The notes beneath the pieces were generated by a model. The model was not told the DNA's origin, did not search any database, and saw nothing but the letters and a program-made list of their open reading frames with translations. Below, piece by piece: positions 25,091 to 33,970 of a DNA stretch of 64,000 bases. Position 1 is the stretch's first letter; each line of letters begins with the position of its first letter. The translations under genes were made by a program, and so were the position numbers. The DNA is from Herbaspirillum aquaticum (lineage in GTDB: Bacteria > Pseudomonadota > Gammaproteobacteria > Burkholderiales > Burkholderiaceae_D): positions 1-64,000 of the forward strand of contig NZ_NJGV01000004.1 of assembly GCF_002213425.1 (NCBI RefSeq), written 5' to 3'.

Positions 25091-27339
25091 TTCTCCGTGT
25101 TTGCAGGCCCCTGCGGGTGCCAGCGGCGCAGCAGCAGGGCATTGCTGACCACGCTCACGCTGGAAAACGCCATCGCCGCGCCGGCCAGCATGGGGTTGAG
25201 CAGGCCGAAGGCGGCCAGGGGAATTCCGACCAGGTTGTAGATGAATGCCCAGAACAGGTTCTGGCGAATCTTGCCGTAGGTGCGGCGCGAGATGTCGATG
25301 GCGTGGGCTGCCAGGCCGGGATCGCCATGCATCAGCGTGATCCCGGCAGCCTGCATGGCCACGTCGGTGCCGGTGGACATGGCGATGCCGACATCGGCAG
25401 CGGCCAGCGCGGGGGCATCGTTGACGCCGTCGCCGACCATGGCCACCACATGCGCGCCGTTCTCACGCAGGGCGGCAACGGCCTCGGCCTTGTCGCCGGG
25501 CAGCACTTCGGCGCGCACATCCTGGATGCCCAGTGCGGCGGCCACTTGTTGTGCGGCTCCCCGGTTGTCGCCACTGAGCATGGCGGTGCGGATGCCCAGG
25601 GCGTGCAGGGTGGCGATGGCTTGCTGCGCACCGGGCTTGATCTCGTCGCCGAAGGCCAGCAGGCCGAGGATGCGGACATGGCCCGCTTCACGTTCGGCCA
25701 GCCAGGACAGGGTACGTCCCAGGGCTTGCAACTGCTCGGCGCGCGCTTGCAGGGCCGGGGCGCTGGCCTGCAACTGCTGCATCCAGCGGCTGCTGCCCAG
25801 GTAAAGTGCCCGGCCATCGACATGGCCTTCGATGCCCAATCCGGCCACGCTGCGCACTTGCTCAGCTTGCGGGATAGCCAGGCCCGGCTGCGCAGCCGCC
25901 GCCTCCATCACGGCACGTGCCAGCGGGTGTTCACTGCGGGCTTGCAGGGCGGCTGCCAACGCCAGCAATGCATGGTCCTGATCGCGTCCGGCAGCATCAG
26001 CGGCTTCCATTTCAGTCAGGCGCGGGCGGCCCTCGGTGAGCGTGCCGGTCTTGTCGAACGCGATCACATCGACCCGATGCGCGATCTCCAGCGCCTGCGC
26101 GTCCTTGATGAGGATGCCGTGGCGTGCTGCCACGCCGGTGCCGGCCATGATGGCCGTGGGCGTGGCCAGGCCCAGTGCGCAAGGGCAGGCGATCACCATC
26201 ACCGCGACCGCATTGAGCAGGGCCTGTTGCCAGTCGCCCGCCACCAGGCCCCAGCCGAGGAAGGTCAGGGCTGACAGGATGAGAACAGCCGGCACGAAGA
26301 CGGCGCTGACCTTGTCCACCAGGCGCTGGATCGGTGCCTTGGCCGCCTGCGCCTGTTCCACCATGCGCACGATGCGCGCGAGCATGGTTTCGGCACCGAT
26401 GGCGGTGGCTTCGAAGACCAGCACGCCTTCCGCATTGATGGCGCCGGCGGCCAGCTTGTCACCGGCTTGCTTGGCTTGCGGGCGGCTCTCGCCGGTCAGC
26501 AGGGCTTCATCCAGATGGCTGCGGCCCTCCTTGACGATGCCGTCGACCGGGACCCGCTCGCCCGGACGCAGCACCACCAGGTCCCCCACGCGCACCTGGG
26601 CCAGCGGCACGTCGATGTCTTGTCCATTGCGGCGCACGCGGGCGTGATCGGGGCGCAGCGCGTTGAGGGCGGCGATGGCGTCGGCCGTCTGGCGCTTGGC
26701 GCGGCCTTCCAGCCATTTGCCCAGCAGCACCAGGGTGATCACCACGGCCGAGCTTTCAAAGTAGAGGTGCGGCATGGCCATGGCGTGATCACCCATGGCC
26801 GGCATGCTCAGCCATTGCCACACCGACAGCCCGTAAGCCGCGCTGGTGCCCAGCGCTACCAGCAGATCCATGTTGCCCGAACGCGCGCGCAGCGCGCCCC
26901 ATCCGGCGTGATAGAAACGCCAGCCCAGCCAGAACTGCACCGGTGTGGCCAGCAGCCATTGCCACAGCGGGGGCAGGCTCCAGCGGATGCCCAGCGGGGC
27001 CAGCAGCATGGGCAGCAAGAGCGGCAGCGACAGCGCGGCCGCGACGGCCACCGGCCACCAGCTTGGCAGGCGGCGTGTGGTGCTGGCCGGCGCGGCAGTC
27101 TCTTCAGGGATGTGCTGGTGCGCCTGATAGCCGGCTTTTTCGATGGCGGCAATCAGGGTCGCCGGGGCCACGGGTTCGGCCGTGGCGATGCTGGCGCGTT
27201 CTGTGGCGAGGTTGACGCTGACCTCGGTCACACCGGGGATTTTCTTGAGCACCTTCTCTACGCGCATCACGCAGGAGGCACAGCTCATGCCTTCGATATC
27301 AAGGCTGATCTCGGCGGTAGCAGGGGAGGAAGAGGACAT
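25087..27339 (-). CDS. copA: Cu(I)-exporting P-type ATPase CopA
   Basis: A 750-residue inner-membrane Cu(I) pump. One N-terminal HMA domain carries GMSCASC (17-23). The membrane domain has the Cu-type [21 protein letters not shown] is the phosphorylation site, and the SEHPLARAV segment and [19 protein letters not shown] follow. The last helices contain [17 protein letters not shown], the Met/Ser signature of Cu(I) ATPases. It is first gene of the copA-cueR-oxidoreductase run and divergent from copZ. A CueR box with a 19-bp promoter spacer lies upstream. Confidence 0.96.
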   Translation of the reverse strand: MSSSSPATAEISLDIEGMSCASCVMRVEKVLKKIPGVTEVSVNLATERASIATAEPVAPATLIAAIEKAGYQAHQHIPEETAAPASTTRRLPSWWPVAVAAALSLPLLLPMLLAPLGIRWSLPPLWQWLLATPVQFWLGWRFYHAGWGALRARSGNMDLLVALGTSAAYGLSVWQWLSMPAMGDHAMAMPHLYFESSAVVITLVLLGKWLEGRAKRQTADAIAALNALRPDHARVRRNGQDIDVPLAQVRVGDLVVLRPGERVPVDGIVKEGRSHLDEALLTGESRPQAKQAGDKLAAGAINAEGVLVFEATAIGAETMLARIVRMVEQAQAAKAPIQRLVDKVSAVFVPAVLILSALTFLGWGLVAGDWQQALLNAVAVMVIACPCALGLATPTAIMAGTGVAARHGILIKDAQALEIAHRVDVIAFDKTGTLTEGRPRLTEMEAADAAGRDQDHALLALAAALQARSEHPLARAVMEAAAAQPGLAIPQAEQVRSVAGLGIEGHVDGRALYLGSSRWMQQLQASAPALQARAEQLQALGRTLSWLAEREAGHVRILGLLAFGDEIKPGAQQAIATLHALGIRTAMLSGDNRGAAQQVAAALGIQDVRAEVLPGDKAEAVAALRENGAHVVAMVGDGVNDAPALAAADVGIAMSTGTDVAMQAAGITLMHGDPGLAAHAIDISRRTYGKIRQNLFWAFIYNLVGIPLAAFGLLNPMLAGAAMAFSSVSVVSNALLLRRWHPQGPANTEK

Positions 27340-27372
27340 GGCAACAACTCCGGAAGGATGATCGATGCCTGC

Positions 27373-27403
27373 ATCATCATCCTTCCCATGATGGTAAGGT
27401 CAA
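27373..27403 (-). promoter_or_regulatory. CueR operator/promoter of copA
   Basis: On the minus strand TTGACC (27403-27398) and GATGAT (27378-27373) are separated by 19 bp. The intervening dyad at 27380-27400 has arms CCTTCCCA and TGGTAAGG, a near-perfect CueR-type palindrome. Confidence 0.75.
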
Positions 27404-27436
27404 GTCGGATTGTCGCATGGATGCTTGAAGCTGCGC

Positions 27437-27467
27437 TTGACCTTCCCTTGGTAGGAAGGTTTAAGCT
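27437..27467 (+). promoter_or_regulatory. CueR operator/promoter of copZ
   Basis: TTGACC (27437-27442) and TAAGCT (27462-27467) are 19 bp apart. The 21-bp operator at 27440-27460 has perfect arms ACCTTCC and GGAAGGT around seven bases, the classic CueR site. Confidence 0.88.
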
Positions 27468-27502
27468 TCCATCATTGACTTCATTTCATGAAAGGAAACG
27501 CC

Positions 27503-27703
27503 ATGAGCACCACCTTCACCGTCAACGACATGACCTGCAACCACTGTGCAGGCGTCATCACCAAGGCTGTCAAGGATGTGGACGCCAATGCCAGGGTCGA
27601 CATTGCAGTGGCCGACAAGCGCGTGGTCATCGACAGCAGCCTGCCGGCGCAGCAGTTTGCCGAGGCCATCGAGGAAGCAGGCTATACCCCGGTCGCGGCC
27701 TGA
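27503..27703 (+). CDS. copZ: Copper chaperone CopZ (HMA domain)
   Basis: A 66-residue cytosolic metallochaperone made of one ferredoxin-like HMA domain with the metal site MTCNHC near residues 9-14. It carries Cu(I) to CopA and may hand it to CueR. AAAGGAAA precedes the ATG, and a CueR-type promoter lies 36 bp upstream. It is divergent from copA and converges on the VWA gene with only 4 bp between the stop codons. Confidence 0.93.
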   Translation: MSTTFTVNDMTCNHCAGVITKAVKDVDANARVDIAVADKRVVIDSSLPAQQFAEAIEEAGYTPVAA

Positions 27704-27707
27704 GGAC

Positions 27708-28877
27708 CTACTTGCTGAGCAATCGCATCGCTCCCTCCAGCCCATCCATGGTCAGCGGGAACATGCGGTTGTTCATGAGCTGGCGGATCAGCGCGATCGA
27801 TTGCCGGTATTGCCACAGGCCTTCCGGCTCGGGATTGAGCCAGACGAAGTGCGGGAAAGTACTGGTGAAGCGCTGCAGCCACTCTGCCCCCGCTTCTGCA
27901 TTGTTGTATTCCACCGAGCCGCCTGGCTGCACGATTTCGTAAGGGCTCATGGTGGCATCGCCCACGAAGATGAGCTTGGTGTCCGGCGTGTACTTGCGCA
28001 GCACATCCCAGGTCGGGAAGCGCTCGGCGTGGCGGCGGCGGTTGTTCTTCCACAGGTAGTCATAGACGCAGTTGTGGAAATAAAAGAACTCCATGTTCTT
28101 GAACTCGGTGCGGGCCGCCGAGAACAGTTCTTCGGTGCGGGCGATGTGGTCGTCCATCGAACCGCCGACATCGAAGAGCATCAACACCTTGATCTTGTTC
28201 TTGCGCTCGGGCTGCATGCGGATGTCCAGGTAGCCGGCATTGCTGGCGGTGGCGCGGATGGTGTCGTCCAGCGCCAGTTCCTCCTCCAGCCCTTCACGGG
28301 CAAAGCGGCGCAGGCGGCGCAGCGCCACCTTGATGTTGCGCGTGCCCAGTTCGCGTTCGCCGTCGTAGTCCTTGTATTCGCGTTCTTCCCATACCTTCAC
28401 CGCGCTGCGCTGGCCACCCTTGCCGCCGATGCGGATGCCCTCGGGGTTGAAGCCGCCATGGCCGAAGGGCGATACCCCGCCGGTGCCGATCCATTTGCTG
28501 CCGCCTTCGTGGCGCTCCTTCTGTTCTTCCAGCAACTGCTTCAAGCGGTCCATCAGCTTGTCATAACCGAACTTCTCGATGGCGGCCTTCTGCTCGGGCG
28601 TGAGATCGCGCTGCAATTGCTTGACCAGCCATTCCAGCGGAATCTCCGGCCGCTTCTCGAAGATCGTTTCGATGCCCTTGAAGTAGGCTCCGAAGGCGCG
28701 GTCGAACTTGTCGAAGTGCGCTTCGTCCTTGACCAGCGTCAGGCGCGACAGAAAGTAGAACTCATCCAGGGAAGGTGAAATGACCTGCTTGTCCATTGCC
28801 TCCAGCAGGGTCAGGAATTCCTTGATCGAGGCCGGCACGCCAGCCTGTTTCACGGTGTAGAAGAAATCGATGAGCAT
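27708..28877 (-). CDS. VWA-domain protein (CoxE-like)
   Basis: A 389-residue cytoplasmic protein. The N-terminal 190 residues are helical and charged, with a Gly-rich turn (GTGGVSPFGHGGFNPEGIRIGGKGG). The C-terminal half is a von Willebrand A domain with the MIDAS motif DVGGSMDD. Such proteins pair with MoxR-type AAA ATPases to insert cofactors or remodel targets (CoxE/CoxD, NorD/NorQ, ViaA/RavA). The MoxR partner is the third gene upstream-to-downstream in the same run, separated by an acetyltransferase. The client protein is unknown. Confidence 0.9.
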   Translation of the reverse strand: MLIDFFYTVKQAGVPASIKEFLTLLEAMDKQVISPSLDEFYFLSRLTLVKDEAHFDKFDRAFGAYFKGIETIFEKRPEIPLEWLVKQLQRDLTPEQKAAIEKFGYDKLMDRLKQLLEEQKERHEGGSKWIGTGGVSPFGHGGFNPEGIRIGGKGGQRSAVKVWEEREYKDYDGERELGTRNIKVALRRLRRFAREGLEEELALDDTIRATASNAGYLDIRMQPERKNKIKVLMLFDVGGSMDDHIARTEELFSAARTEFKNMEFFYFHNCVYDYLWKNNRRRHAERFPTWDVLRKYTPDTKLIFVGDATMSPYEIVQPGGSVEYNNAEAGAEWLQRFTSTFPHFVWLNPEPEGLWQYRQSIALIRQLMNNRMFPLTMDGLEGAMRLLSK

Positions 28878-28898
28878 GAATGCAATCCCGCAGCCGCC

Positions 28899-29486
28899 TC
28901 AGCGGCCCAGCTTGAACTGGAGATGGCGGCGCACCGTCGGCCATTCCGATTCGATGATGGAAAACACCACCGTGTCGCGATAGGAGCCGTCGGGCATGCG
29001 CTGGTGATTGCGCAGGACGCCGTCCTGCTTGGCACCCAGCCGTGCAATGGCCGCGCGCGACTGCTGGTTCATCCAGTGGGTACGGAACTCCACGGCGATG
29101 CAGTGCATGTCCTCGAAGGCGTGCGTGAGCAGCATCAGCTTGCACTCGGTATTGATGCCGGTGCGCTGGGCACTGGCGGCATACCAGGTGGAGCCGATCT
29201 CCACGCGCCGGTTGGCCACATCGGCATTCATGTAGGTGGTCATGCCGCACAGTGCGCCGGTGTCATTGCGGCGGATCACGAAGGGCAGCATGCTGCCCTG
29301 CTGCTGCAGGTGCAGGCGGCGTTCGATCTCGGCGCGCATGTTTTCCGGCTTGGGGATGGCGGTGTACCAGAGCTTCCACAGCTTGCCATCCGAGACAGCG
29401 GCAATGAGCGCATCGTGGTGCTCGGGATGCAGCGGCTCGACGGTGGCGAACTGGCCCTTCAAGGTGATCGGCGAGAGGAATTGCAT
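28899..29486 (-). CDS. GNAT-family N-acetyltransferase (RimJ/RimL-like)
   Basis: A 195-residue GNAT protein. It opens with LKGQFATVEPLHPEHHDALI, has the central beta-strands GALCGMTTYMNADVANRRVEIGSTWY, and the acetyl-CoA region around QRTGINTECKLMLLTHAFE, all resembling RimJ/RimL and related acetyltransferases. It lies between the MoxR ATPase (27 bp) and the VWA gene (21 bp) on one strand, so all three are probably co-transcribed. Whether it modifies the MoxR/VWA client is speculation. Confidence 0.88.
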   Translation of the reverse strand: MQFLSPITLKGQFATVEPLHPEHHDALIAAVSDGKLWKLWYTAIPKPENMRAEIERRLHLQQQGSMLPFVIRRNDTGALCGMTTYMNADVANRRVEIGSTWYAASAQRTGINTECKLMLLTHAFEDMHCIAVEFRTHWMNQQSRAAIARLGAKQDGVLRNHQRMPDGSYRDTVVFSIIESEWPTVRRHLQFKLGR

Positions 29487-29513
29487 GGCGGCTCCCGGTG
29501 GATGGCGACAGGT

Positions 29514-30389
29514 TCAGCGGTTGTTGCGCGACATGAAGACCAGGCGCTCGAACAGGTGCACATCCTGCTCGTTCTTGAGCAGCGCGCCATGCAGGGGCGG
29601 GACCACGGCCTTGTTGTCCTGGCTGTGCAGGGCTTCGGGCGGGATGTCCTCGGCCATGAGCAGCTTGAGCCAGTCGATCAGCTCCGAGGTCGAGGGCTTC
29701 TTCTTGATGCCCGGCACCTCGCGCACCTGGTAAAAAGCGTCCAGCGCGCGCGCCAGCAGGTCGCGCTTGATGTGCGGGAAGTGCACGTCGACGATCTGCT
29801 GCATGGTCTCCTTGTCGGGGAACTTGATGTAGTGGAAGAAGCAGCGGCGCAGGAAGGCGTCCGGCAATTCCTTCTCGTTGTTGGAGGTGATGACCACCAG
29901 CGGCCGGTGTTTGGCACGCACCAGTTCGCGCGTCTCGTAGACGTAGAACTCCATGCGGTCGATTTCGCGCAGCAGGTCGTTGGGGAATTCGATGTCGGCC
30001 TTGTCGATCTCGTCGATCAGCAGCACCACCGGCTCCTCGGCCGTGAAGGCCTGCCACAGCACACCCTTGACGATGTAGTTGTGGATGTCCTTGACGCGTT
30101 CATCGCCCAATTGTGAATCACGCAGGCGCGAGACCGCATCGTATTCGTACAGGCCCTGCTGGGCCTTGGTGGTGGACTTGATGTGCCACTGCAGCAGGGG
30201 ACGGCCCAGGGCGGCGGCCACTTCCTCGGCCAGCATGGTCTTGCCGGTACCGGGCTCGCCCTTGATGAGCAGCGGACGCTGCAAGGTGAGGGCGGCATTG
30301 ACGGCCAGCTTGAGGTCATCGGTGGCAACGTAGTTGTCGCTGCCGGTGAATTTGCCTGCGTTGGATGATGCGGTGGAATGATCTGGCAT
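29514..30389 (-). CDS. MoxR-family AAA+ ATPase
   Basis: A 291-residue AAA+ ATPase. Walker A is GEPGTGKT, Walker B is VVLLIDEIDKAD, sensor 1 lies in VVITSNNEKELPDAF, and the arginine finger region is LRRCFFHYI. The architecture is the CoxD-like branch of MoxR chaperones. The frame is open to 30611, but MPDHSTASSNAGKF (30389) gives the family-length start. It heads a three-gene run with an acetyltransferase and a CoxE-like VWA protein. Confidence 0.92.
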   Translation of the reverse strand: MPDHSTASSNAGKFTGSDNYVATDDLKLAVNAALTLQRPLLIKGEPGTGKTMLAEEVAAALGRPLLQWHIKSTTKAQQGLYEYDAVSRLRDSQLGDERVKDIHNYIVKGVLWQAFTAEEPVVLLIDEIDKADIEFPNDLLREIDRMEFYVYETRELVRAKHRPLVVITSNNEKELPDAFLRRCFFHYIKFPDKETMQQIVDVHFPHIKRDLLARALDAFYQVREVPGIKKKPSTSELIDWLKLLMAEDIPPEALHSQDNKAVVPPLHGALLKNEQDVHLFERLVFMSRNNR

Positions 30390-30591
30390 GGATGCTGTCC
30401 TTGTCAGGTTGCTGTGGTTGGATTGCCGGGAAGATGCGGCATTGCAGCAGCCGCGCCGGACATTTCTTCGAGTATAAGGGAAAAGCCGGCCAACACCGGC
30501 GCAGCGGCGAGGGCTTGAATTCTGCTCAATCGTTCTTATATCAAGGGCTACGCATGCAACAAACTGAAAGCGCCCCAGGCGCTCACTGCCC

Positions 30592-32841
30592 ATGAAATTT
30601 CTTTTCTTCAAGATGCTGGTGGTGTGGAGACGGATGCGTCACGGCATGCAGGCGCGTTACATGGACCGTCATGACGTCGGCCGGCAGCTGGAAGTCCTGA
30701 TGCGTCGCATCGACCCGGCAGCCAGCTGGCATGAGCGGGCCAACTGGATGATCGACGTGGCCGAGTGGCTGCGCCACCGTCCCGCAGTCTCGCTGCTGGA
30801 TCGCCAGGCTTGGCACCAGGTACGGCGCCAGCGTCTGGCCATCATGCTGGACTGGCTGGACCAGCACCGTGACGTGCGGCGCGCGGTCCAGAACGCGCTG
30901 CAGAAGACCCTGCGCGAAGCCACCGGCCCCGAACTCTTTTCCACCACCGGCCTGCCGCACGAACCCGGCTTCTTCGGCGAGCTGACCGAACGCCTCGCCC
31001 GGCTGATCCTGCCGCGCCACCTCTCGCCGACTGATCTCTCCTCGCTCTTCACGGCCATGTTCCCCGATCCGGACGATGCCGCCTGGCTGCTGGAGCTGGA
31101 CAATGAGCTGCTGCAGCGGCTGTGGAAGCTGATGGCCGATGACGGCATCTCCCACATGTACTGGCAGCAGATCGAGGAAGCCATCACCTACCTCACCACC
31201 ACCGTGGTGGCCGATGGCATCAGCCCGGCCTTCCGCCAGCGGCTGGAACCCAAGATGCCCATGCGCGCCACGCCCTTCCTGGCGCTGCGGCGGGAGATGG
31301 AAGCCTGGCTGCGCGCCCAGCCGGGCGACCTCGGTGCCTTGCGCAGCGTGCGCATGCTGGTGGCCGTGTGCCATGCGCAGACCGACCGCATCTATGCGCA
31401 CCTGGATGAATACGGCGTCTCGGTGAGCCTGGTCTATCGCGTCGAACGCATGCGCGCACACCTGCAGCGCATCGGGCGGCTTATTGACGTGCGTTCCGGC
31501 GTGCCTGGTCCCGTCATCAGCCCGGCCGTGCCTGGCATGGTGGCGCGGCCGGCGGCGCTGGCCGGGGCAGGGCGCATGCAGTTGCTGCTGTGCGACCTGA
31601 TTTCCGCCCACCATCACCGCGACTCGGTGCGCGGGCTGATGCGGCGCAGTTTTGCCTTGCTGGCGCGCAAGATGGTCGAGCGCAACGCTGACCACCGCGA
31701 GCAAGCCATCGCCCGCGACGGCGCCGGGTATCGCCGGGTGATGCGAGCCGGTCTGGTGGGGGGCGCGGTCATCGCCGCCACGGCCCTGGTCAAGCAGAGC
31801 CTGTCGACGCTGGGCGTCGTGCACTTCGTCGACGGGGCGCTGGCGTCGCTGAACTATGCGGCCAGTTTCCTGCTCATTGCCGCGCTGGGCGGCGTGCTGG
31901 CCACGCGCCAGCCGGCCGTGACCGCACCGGCGCTGGCTTCTCGCATGGGGGACCTGGATGCCGATGGCATGCGCGAGCTCATCGCCGAATCCGGCCAGCT
32001 GTTGCGATCGCAGTCGGCGGGCATCTTTGGCAATCTGCTGGCGGTGATCCCGGTCACGGCAGCGCTGTGCGCGCTGGGCTGGTTTGCACTGGGCAGCCAG
32101 CCGATGCCGGCCAACGAGGCGCGCCAGGCCATCGCTGCGCTCTCGCTGGTCGGCCCCACTCCCCTGTATGCCGCGCTGACCGGCGTGCTGCTGTGGCTGG
32201 CCAGTCTTGCGGCCGGCTTCGCCGACAACTGGTTCGCCCTGCGCCGGGTGCGGGAGGTCGTCTCCAACCATCGCCGCCTGGTGCATGGTCTTGGTGCCAT
32301 GCGCGCCCAGCGCTGCGCCGCCTGGCTGGAGCGCAACGTGGCCACCATTGCCGGTAGCCTGTCGCTGGCCCTGCTGCTGGGATTGGCCCCGGTGGTGGCG
32401 GCCTTCTTCAGCCTGCCACTGGATATCCGCCATGTAACGCTGGCCGCCGGTGCGCTGACTGCCGCAGTCTTCAGCCTCGGCTGGGAAACCCTGATGACGC
32501 CTGCCTTCTGGCTGGCCGCCGGGGGTGTGGCCGTGACCGCCCTGCTGTCGGTGGCGGTAGCCTTCGCCTGCGCCCTGGCCCTGGCACTACGTTCACGCGA
32601 CCTGCCGCGCCGCGCCCGCAATATTGCGATGCGGGCGGTGTTGCGCCGTTTCGTCGTGCGGCCCTTGTTCTTCATTCTTCCGCAAAAGAAGGATGCGGCA
32701 GTGCAGGATGACGCCGGCGAAGACGAGGACGACAACGATGAGGGCGAGGGCGGCGCGCGCGAGGACGACCCGCAACCGCGCCTGGCTTCAGCTGAGCGGG
32801 GGCAGGATATGCATGTCCAGGCTACGCGGCATGTCGCCTAG
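30592..32841 (+). CDS. Gcr-family membrane protein (annotated elsewhere as site-specific recombinase)
   Basis: A 749-residue protein. The N-terminal half (1-370) is helical and soluble. The second half has several hydrophobic segments (for example VGGAVIAATALV, AASFLLIAALGGVLAT, FGNLLAVIPVTAALCALGWFALG, AALTGVLLWLASLAAGF, SLALLLGLAPVVAAFFSL and VAVTALLSVAVAFACALALAL). The tail is very acidic (DDAGEDEDDNDEGEGG). This is the gonococcal Gcr/COG4389 family, usually labelled site-specific recombinase, but no tyrosine- or serine-recombinase motif is visible. A membrane role is more likely. It is divergent from the MoxR gene. Confidence 0.78.
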   Translation: MKFLFFKMLVVWRRMRHGMQARYMDRHDVGRQLEVLMRRIDPAASWHERANWMIDVAEWLRHRPAVSLLDRQAWHQVRRQRLAIMLDWLDQHRDVRRAVQNALQKTLREATGPELFSTTGLPHEPGFFGELTERLARLILPRHLSPTDLSSLFTAMFPDPDDAAWLLELDNELLQRLWKLMADDGISHMYWQQIEEAITYLTTTVVADGISPAFRQRLEPKMPMRATPFLALRREMEAWLRAQPGDLGALRSVRMLVAVCHAQTDRIYAHLDEYGVSVSLVYRVERMRAHLQRIGRLIDVRSGVPGPVISPAVPGMVARPAALAGAGRMQLLLCDLISAHHHRDSVRGLMRRSFALLARKMVERNADHREQAIARDGAGYRRVMRAGLVGGAVIAATALVKQSLSTLGVVHFVDGALASLNYAASFLLIAALGGVLATRQPAVTAPALASRMGDLDADGMRELIAESGQLLRSQSAGIFGNLLAVIPVTAALCALGWFALGSQPMPANEARQAIAALSLVGPTPLYAALTGVLLWLASLAAGFADNWFALRRVREVVSNHRRLVHGLGAMRAQRCAAWLERNVATIAGSLSLALLLGLAPVVAAFFSLPLDIRHVTLAAGALTAAVFSLGWETLMTPAFWLAAGGVAVTALLSVAVAFACALALALRSRDLPRRARNIAMRAVLRRFVVRPLFFILPQKKDAAVQDDAGEDEDDNDEGEGGAREDDPQPRLASAERGQDMHVQATRHVA

Positions 32842-33205
32842 CGTTGGCATCAGCCAGATGCCATAGCGTTAATATTGCAGCGCATATAATGGATCGATCG
32901 CCCGCCCGGCCTTGCCTGGCGGGCGATTGCGTCTGTCGGGGAGGGTTTGCGGGCAGGGATGACGCTGCCGGTTTTATTGGTTAGAATCGAAATCGTTTTT
33001 TGCGCAAGGCAGGGGGAGTGGAGAGACAAGCTTGAGCCGAAACACCGGTTGAGCCATAGCAGAACAGCCAAACCTGCAGTACCAGGGCAATCGAACAAGC
33101 ACGATAAAGTTTGCCGCTGGCAGCAAAAGATGCGTTTCGTCGGGTGTCCGCCGCGCCGAGGTTGAGGCGGGACGGATGGCAAGTCCAATCACTTACCCTG
33201 CTCAC
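32842..33205. other. Intergenic region with hairpin and likely promoter for the cytochrome c pair
   Basis: ATCGCCCGCC (32897-32906) and GGCGGGCGAT (32918-32927) form a strong stem after the Gcr gene. A plausible promoter follows: ATGACG (32959-32964) and TAGAAT (32982-32987) with a 17-bp spacer. The rest up to 33205 shows no gene. Confidence 0.5.
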
Positions 33206-33526
33206 ATGAAAAAACACCTCGTGTTTCTTGCCCTGGCTGGCGTGCTCGGCAGTGCAACTGCGGCCGACATCGTCGGCAACGCCAAGGCCGCTGAAAACAA
33301 AGTCTCCATGTGCATCGGTTGCCATGGCATCCCCGGCTACAAAGCCAGCTATCCCGAGGTCTACCAGGTGCCGATGCTGGGTGGCCAGTCCGCCAAGTAC
33401 ATCGAGAACGCGCTGCGTGCCTACCAGAAGGGGGAGCGCAAGCATCCTTCGATGATGGGCGTGGCCGCCAGCCTGTCGGACCAGGACATCGCCGACCTGG
33501 CCGCCTACTATTCGCAGCAGAAGTAA
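33206..33526 (+). CDS. Small periplasmic class I cytochrome c
   Basis: A 106-residue exported cytochrome. The signal peptide (HLVFLALAGVLGSATA) ends near residue 20. The haem site is CIGCH (36-40), and the likely distal Met ligand is in HPSMMGVAASL. It belongs to the cytochrome c4/c553-like group. The start at MKKHLVF is chosen because the upstream frame gives no signal peptide. A second cytochrome c gene follows after 13 bp, so the two form an operon and may act as an electron-transfer pair to an oxidase. Confidence 0.9.
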   Translation: MKKHLVFLALAGVLGSATAADIVGNAKAAENKVSMCIGCHGIPGYKASYPEVYQVPMLGGQSAKYIENALRAYQKGERKHPSMMGVAASLSDQDIADLAAYYSQQK

Positions 33527-33539
33527 GGGGAGCCACGAG

Positions 33540-33893
33540 ATGAAGAAGAACCTGATTGCCCTGTCGCTGCTGGGCGCCACAGCCCTGCTGTCGCAAGCGG
33601 CCAGCGCCGCCGATGTGGCCAACGGCCGTGCGCTGGTGGAGAAGTACAACTGCGCCTCCTGCCACGGCAAGGACTACAACTCGCCCATCGATCCGGGCTA
33701 CCCGAAGCTGGCCGGCCAGCATGCGGACTACCTCAAGCATGCCCTGACGGCCTACCGCCGGGGCGACACCGCCATGAATGGCCGCAACAACGCCATCATG
33801 TCCGGCCAGGCCAAGCCGCTCACGGATCGCGACATCAACGACATCGCCGCTTATCTGCACAGCCTGCCGGGGAGTCTGGTGGTGCGCAAGTAA
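33540..33893 (+). CDS. Small periplasmic class I cytochrome c
   Basis: A 117-residue exported cytochrome with signal peptide KKNLIALSLLGATALLSQAASA, haem motif CASCH (38-42) and a Met ligand probably in NNAIMSGQAKPL. The C-terminal helix DIAAYLHSLPGSL is typical. AAGGGGAG precedes the start. It resembles its upstream neighbour in size and fold but not closely in sequence, as if the pair arose from an old duplication of a two-domain c4-type protein. A strong terminator follows. Confidence 0.9.
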   Translation: MKKNLIALSLLGATALLSQAASAADVANGRALVEKYNCASCHGKDYNSPIDPGYPKLAGQHADYLKHALTAYRRGDTAMNGRNNAIMSGQAKPLTDRDINDIAAYLHSLPGSLVVRK

Positions 33894-33914
33894 GCTGCGC
33901 TGGTCCATTACGAG

Positions 33915-33953
33915 AAAAAGCCACGCCGGCTGGGTGTTGCGGCGTGGCTTTTT
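33915..33953. terminator. Bidirectional rho-independent terminator
   Basis: AAAAAGCCACGCC (33915-33927) pairs with GGCGTGGCTTTTT (33941-33953); A and T runs on the two sides serve both the cytochrome operon and the convergent DUF1841 gene. Confidence 0.9.
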
Positions 33954-33970
33954 GTTGTGCGCGTGAAGGT

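Noticed and set aside
30592-32841. Gcr-family gene as evidence for a mobile element or integron
   Set aside because: No recombinase motif, flanking repeat, integration site or cargo is seen. The family name alone is not evidence.
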